Origin: Candidatus Woesearchaeota archaeon
Lineage (GTDB): Archaea > Nanobdellota > Nanobdellia > Woesearchaeales > DSVV01
DNA: 17,377 nt
Assembly (NCBI GenBank): GCA_023267795.1
Contig: JAHFMP010000005.1
Span: 1-17,377 of the forward strand
Direction: 5' to 3'
Shown here piece after piece: positions 14,617 to 17,377 of the stretch. The notes under the pieces are model-generated. The model saw only the letters and a program-made list of their open reading frames with translations, made no database searches and was not told the origin of the DNA. Within the stretch, counting starts at the first letter, position 1. Each line of letters starts with the position of its first letter. Both the position numbers and the translations under genes were made by a program.

Positions 14617-15027
14617 ATGGACTGGCAAGAATGTCTTAGAAAAAGAATTGTCAAGAATACAAGTATAGATTCTCATAAAATTACCTCTATTCTGGAAATT
14701 TCTAAAGAAAAACTAAAAGTAGCACTGCTGTTAGAAGATAAACATTATTATGGAAAGCTCCCGCTTCTCTATGAAACGTTACGAGAACTTCTTGAGTGTC
14801 TTGCATTACAACACAGATATAAAATTTACAATCATGAATGCTATACTGCATTTTTGAAAGAAATCATGCATGAATCTTCATTAGGTGATTCCTTTGATAA
14901 ATTCAGAATTTTGCGAAATGGAATTAATTACTATGGAAAAAAGATTACCTTTGAAGAGGCACAAGAAATCATGATACAAATGATTGAATTTATAAAGAAA
15001 ATAGAACAGAAATTAGTACTAAAATGA
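14617..15027 (+). CDS. HEPN-domain protein (toxin partner of MNT), catalytic His replaced by Tyr
   Basis: The 136-residue all-helical product fits a HEPN domain: helix with LLYETLRELLECLALQ (50-65) and a late motif FRILRNGINYYG (96-107). Active HEPN ribonucleases carry Arg-x4-6-His. Here Arg100 is followed at +5 and +6 by Tyr105 and Tyr106 and there is no histidine, so RNase activity is doubtful. GGTGAT at 14611-14616 overlaps the end of the MNT gene and serves as ribosome site. Its stop overlaps the ATG of the following pilin-like gene (ATGA), so the module and the downstream cluster share a transcript. It may act as a binding or regulatory partner rather than a toxin, which is inference. 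Confidence 0.88.
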   Translation: MDWQECLRKRIVKNTSIDSHKITSILEISKEKLKVALLLEDKHYYGKLPLLYETLRELLECLALQHRYKIYNHECYTAFLKEIMHESSLGDSFDKFRILRNGINYYGKKITFEEAQEIMIQMIEFIKKIEQKLVLK

Positions 15028-15158
15028 AAAACAAAAAAGGAGACATGCCATACTGGATGGTCATGCTGATTTCGCTATTGCTTGGATTAGTGGTAATTCT
15101 TGGCATTATTGCAATTGAAAAAAATAAACTATTTGGACTTTTGGAGTGGTTAGGATGA
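15024..15158 (+). CDS. 44-residue minimal pilin-like protein
   Basis: The frame begins MKNKKG|DMPYW, a class III-like junction, then a helix (about 10-31) and a short tail (KNKLFGLLEWLG). There is no external domain. The ATG overlaps the HEPN stop and the TGA overlaps the next ATG, so translation is coupled on both sides. Its tail resembles that of the next product (TTKLTEWIEKNIGV), and both resemble the 45-residue protein at 12263. A scaffold, minor subunit or assembly factor is possible; function is not known. Confidence 0.8.
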   Translation: MKNKKGDMPYWMVMLISLLLGLVVILGIIAIEKNKLFGLLEWLG

Positions 15159-15295
15159 ACAAAAAAGCAGAAATGAACTGGATGCTGGTTTCTGTTACTG
15201 TTGCTGTTGTTGGTATTCTTATTTTTGGCTCTTTTGCAATATTTTCAAAAACCACGAAACTCACTGAATGGATAGAAAAAAATATTGGTGTTTGA
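15155..15295 (+). CDS. 46-residue pilin-like protein ending at an in-frame TGA
   Basis: The frame begins MNKKA|EMNWM, has a helix (about 10-32) and a short tail. It stops at TGA 15293-15295, but the same frame stays open for a further 179 sense codons. Taken alone it resembles the 44- and 45-residue neighbours and could be a genuine minimal subunit. Taken with the following sequence it is the N-terminus of a 226-residue protein cut by a nonsense codon. The start is secure through the ATGA overlap. Confidence 0.7.
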   Translation: MNKKAEMNWMLVSVTVAVVGILIFGSFAIFSKTTKLTEWIEKNIGV

Positions 15296-15835
15296 TTTGG
15301 ATTAGAAGAAACAACTACAACACCAATTGATGAAGAACGAATTGATAAAAAAACACTTATTACTATAGATACACTAGACTATGATAAAGAAAGTGGCTCT
15401 TGGATAGAAAAACAAGGATATGGTCAAGGATGGAATCTTTATAAAACTGTTCTTGAAGTTCAAGCTGTTGGTCCTGGATTTACAGGACAACAATCACAAG
15501 TTTCAAAAACAGAAACATTATTAGAAAATCAAGCATTAGAAATAATTCTCAACTCTGACAAACTTCATGGAAAAATAAAAGTGAATGAAAAAACGTATGT
15601 TCATACTAATTTATACAATAATTTTTGCTGGTTTGTTGCAACAAACAGTGATTTTACGTATTATGGTGAGTATTATAATGACAATAATAAAAACTGCCAA
15701 AAAGATGCAGATGAACCTTTTACAGACAGCAATAATAATAATCAATATGATGCTGGAGAAATAATAACAGCAAAAGATCTTGCACAACTCATTATTAGTG
15801 ATCTTTTTCAAGATGCAGAGGAAGAATCCTCATGA
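15155..15835 (+). pseudogene. Pilin-like protein with Asp/Asn-rich calcium loop, interrupted by one in-frame TGA
   Basis: From ATG 15155 to TGA 15833-15835 there is one reading frame with a single internal stop (codon 47, TGA at 15293-15295). The 95 codons after it (15296-15580) hold no ATG, GTG or TTG start in frame, yet the translation is protein-like and soluble in character (GWNLYKTVLEVQAVGPGF). The C-terminal part has an Asp/Asn-rich loop of calcium-binding type (DADEPFTDSNNNNQYDAGE), followed by a helix. With the short first part it makes a normal cluster member: signal junction, helix, external domain. The next gene overlaps its end by ATGA, as expected if the frame was one gene. Possible causes are a recent nonsense mutation (for example from TGG or CGA), programmed readthrough, or a sequencing error. 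TGA is the normal stop of several neighbours, so a changed code is unlikely. Confidence 0.75.
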
Positions 15836-16188
15836 ACATACACAAACAGAGAAACAAAAAAGCAGAAATCACAGTAGAGACAATGGTTCTTATAGCACTT
15901 GCACTGATTTTTCTTATTGTTGTTGCATTTGTGCTGACTGGAAGAATTAGTATTTTTAACAAAGCAGTAGGAGATTGTAAAAGCAAAGCAGGTATTTGCA
16001 CAAGCGCAAGTGAATGCACACTATTAGACGGCACAGAAACTGGCTTTGATTGCAGTGACACAACAGAAATCTGTTGTATGAATACCTGTAAAGGTGCTGG
16101 TGGAAGATGCACTTCTGATACGAAATGTAGCAATGAACAACTCTACACTGTTGCATGTGAAAATGAAAACGAAATATGCTGTAAATAA
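15832..16188 (+). CDS. Pilin-like protein with two tandem six-cysteine (knottin-like) modules
   Basis: The 118-residue product begins with the junction NKKA|EITVE (residues 8-16; Glu at +5 as in classical pilins), a helix (about 17-36) and FVLTGRISIF. The outer part contains twelve cysteines in two matching modules: C49, C56, C62, C74, C81-C82 and C86, C93, C99, C109, C116-C117. Spacings are x6, x5, x11, x6, CC and x6, x5, x9, x6, CC; both close with EICC. The module is paralogous to that of the 11918 product. A disulfide-locked surface cap is likely. The start overlaps the preceding stop. Confidence 0.9.
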   Translation: MNIHKQRNKKAEITVETMVLIALALIFLIVVAFVLTGRISIFNKAVGDCKSKAGICTSASECTLLDGTETGFDCSDTTEICCMNTCKGAGGRCTSDTKCSNEQLYTVACENENEICCK

Positions 16189-16202
16189 AGATAGGTAGAA
16201 TA

Positions 16203-16451
16203 ATGACAATGTTGAAACAGAAAAAAAAAGCAGACATGAATTTTTGGCTTGTTATGCTTGTGCTTGCTTTGATTTTTATGGTACTTCTTTTTTTTGTGAT
16301 GAATAAAGTGTTTAGCAATTGGAGCAAAACAACAGAAAAAGTACAGCAGGATATTAACAAACAAACAAAAGAAACTGACATTTTTGGGAATTTAGAATCT
16401 GATTCTGATAAAACAACTGATAATAACGAAAAGAACAGTGTAACAGGATAA
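16203..16451 (+). CDS. Small pilin-like protein with a polar, probably disordered tail
   Basis: The 82-residue product starts at ATG 16203 (GATAGGTAG just upstream as a weak ribosome site; a second ATG at 16209 is possible). The junction KKKA|DMNFW is followed by a helix (about 15-35) and a hydrophilic tail rich in Asp, Asn, Lys and Thr without cysteines. It ends one base before the next ATG. It resembles the minimal subunits with an added flexible tail. Confidence 0.82.
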   Translation: MTMLKQKKKADMNFWLVMLVLALIFMVLLFFVMNKVFSNWSKTTEKVQQDINKQTKETDIFGNLESDSDKTTDNNEKNSVTG

Positions 16452-16452
16452 C

Positions 16453-17061
16453 ATGAAACAAAAAAATGTTGGAAAAAAAGCAGAGACAGATATGTTGTCT
16501 GCGTTGACAAAAATAGTGCTCGTTATCATAATTCTTATTCCTTTGTTTTTTATTATGAAAAAACTTGTTGGTATTTTTATTCCAGAAGAAGTTGAATCAA
16601 CGAAAAGAAATTTTGATCAGCTTGTTGCAACACTTCAAAATCTTCCTGAATACAGCAACATTGCAAGCTATCCTATTTTTATTGATGAAAAATATGCAAT
16701 TGTTGGATATAAAAGCAACAGCAATGCAATTGGTGGGATGTGCACACAATACGCCATTGGTTCTCCATATTTCAACAAAAAACCAGAGGCATGTGGAATA
16801 GGAGATCAAGGTTGCATTTGTTTATGCAAAGCAACAAATGACTTTACAAAAATCTGTCAGGACAATGATGAAGTTGTAAAATGTTTTGGATATAATGAGT
16901 TAAAAGAAGATTTTTCATTCCAAGGATGTTCTTCTGAAACAGCACATTGTGATTTTGCAATTCTTAAAGGAAAGAAAGAAATTCAAACAATTTGGCTAGA
17001 GAGAGGAGAACTTTCTTACACAATATCTAGTGTTCCATGTGAACAAACAACTCCATCTTAA
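16453..17061 (+). CDS. Pilin-like single-span protein with a cysteine-rich external domain
   Basis: The 202-residue product has the junction GKKA|ETDML (residues 7-15), a helix (about 16-41, with a break at LIPLFF) and an external domain with about ten cysteines, including the dense CGIGDQGCICLC and later paired cysteines up to near the C-terminus. No catalytic motif is seen. It follows the preceding gene by one base, and its stop is followed by a new TATA box, so it may end this transcription unit. Confidence 0.87.
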   Translation: MKQKNVGKKAETDMLSALTKIVLVIIILIPLFFIMKKLVGIFIPEEVESTKRNFDQLVATLQNLPEYSNIASYPIFIDEKYAIVGYKSNSNAIGGMCTQYAIGSPYFNKKPEACGIGDQGCICLCKATNDFTKICQDNDEVVKCFGYNELKEDFSFQGCSSETAHCDFAILKGKKEIQTIWLERGELSYTISSVPCEQTTPS

Positions 17062-17073
17062 TTCCTGCAAAAG

Positions 17074-17081
17074 TATATATA
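17074..17081 (+). promoter_or_regulatory. TATA box for the last gene
   Basis: TATATATA lies about 30-37 bases before the ATG at 17111. A start of transcription near 17105 would give an almost leaderless message and makes the in-frame upstream ATG at 17081, which lies within the box, unlikely as a start. Confidence 0.5.
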
Positions 17082-17110
17082 TGAATTTCAACAAAATCCT
17101 TTGCGAACGT

Positions 17111-17377
17111 ATGATGAAAAAAAGAGGAGAGTTAAGCCATGCAGTTATTATAGAGATTGTTCTTGTTGTACTTATTAGTGCTGCATTTTTTTATTTTCAT
17201 GAAACAGTAAAAAATAATACGCTTTTTGAAAAATCATACGCTAGTAGAGATATTGCGCTCTTGCTGGAAACAAGCCAAAGCGTGCCTGGAGATGTTGAAG
17301 TGTATTACAGCCAACCATCATTTGATATTGGAAAGTACAGTTATGGTTTTACAGATAATCTATTGCGCGTCTATGAA
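17111..17377 (+). CDS. Pilin-like protein, KKRGEL type, cut by the window edge
   Basis: The first 89 codons are visible and the frame is open at the edge. The product begins MMKKRG|ELSHAVIIE (the second ATG at 17114 is equally possible), followed by a helix (about 11-30, VIIEIVLVVLISAAFFYF) and the start of an external domain without cysteines so far. The junction with glutamic acid after glycine fits the cluster rule. It shows that the pilin-like gene series continues beyond the window, possibly under its own promoter at 17074-17081. Confidence 0.8.
   Translation, partial: MMKKRGELSHAVIIEIVLVVLISAAFFYFHETVKNNTLFEKSYASRDIALLLETSQSVPGDVEVYYSQPSFDIGKYSYGFTDNLLRVYE

Noticed and set aside
15293..15295. 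TGA read as selenocysteine or tryptophan by a changed code
   Set aside because: Several neighbouring genes end in TGA within ATGA overlaps, tryptophan in the same frame is TGG, and no SECIS-like hairpin is evident; kept only as a remote option in the finding.
15611..15811. Minus-strand frame rich in Ile/Cys under the Asp/Asn-rich segment
   Set aside because: It is the complement of GAT/AAT-rich codons of the interrupted pilin-like gene and shows no independent signals.
15581..15835. A separate gene starting at GTG 15581
   Set aside because: There is no ribosome site before this GTG and the protein-like frame continues upstream to the TGA at 15293, so it is better explained as the end of the interrupted gene.
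1..17377. CRISPR arrays, tRNA or rRNA genes, insertion-sequence transposases
   Set aside because: No regularly spaced repeats, cloverleaf-type stretches, rRNA-like GC-rich blocks or transposase motifs were seen on either strand.

Overview
The window looks like a piece of an AT-rich archaeal genome, most likely a DPANN archaeon of the Woesearchaeota/Pacearchaeota type. The reasons are archaeal TATA-like boxes followed about 25-30 bases later by starts, GAGGTG-type ribosome binding sites, near-leaderless genes, tightly packed genes with ATGA overlaps, and many short membrane proteins that begin with Lys-Lys-(Ala/Gly)-(Glu/Gln/Asp). This placement is inference from style; no marker gene is present.

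Left part (1-3000). A 43-residue cysteine-containing peptide gene (222-353, +) with its own TATA box, ribosome site and T-rich terminator faces a leftward operon. That operon runs from 2957 down to 478: an acidic, proline-rich protein, two short coiled-coil-type proteins and a biotin-synthase-like radical SAM enzyme. Just downstream of the radical SAM gene lies a 21-residue remnant of an FGGY (glycerol) kinase start. A large imperfect hairpin (2181-2253) sits between two operon genes.

Middle (3000-14058). A divergent control region with a perfect 14-bp inverted repeat leads into a 2008-residue, cysteine-rich, secreted and membrane-anchored surface protein. It has a signal peptide, Asp-rich calcium-type loops, Ig/FN3-like stretches, three DCGG cysteine repeats, one transmembrane helix and a very basic cytoplasmic tail. 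It is followed on the same strand, nearly without gaps, by single-span proteins whose N-termini resemble archaeal class III (type IV pilin-like) signal peptides. Two are clear paralogues (12402 and 13207).

Right part (14059-17377). A nucleotidyltransferase-HEPN pair (MNT/HEPN toxin-antitoxin type) interrupts the cluster. Its promoter carries a 20-bp palindrome over the TATA box, and its last gene overlaps the next pilin-like gene by ATGA. The pilin-like genes then continue to the window edge. Among them is one reading frame broken by a single in-frame TGA at 15293-15295, and one protein with two tandem six-cysteine modules.

In all, 14 proteins share the K-(K/R/T)-(A/G)-(Q/E/D/M) plus hydrophobic-helix start. 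The working picture is a surface structure: a giant anchored adhesin-like protein made together with a set of pilin-like subunits, possibly under two or three promoters, with a toxin-antitoxin-type module built into the transcription unit. No prepilin peptidase, secretion ATPase or platform protein is visible, so assembly as a pilus is not shown.
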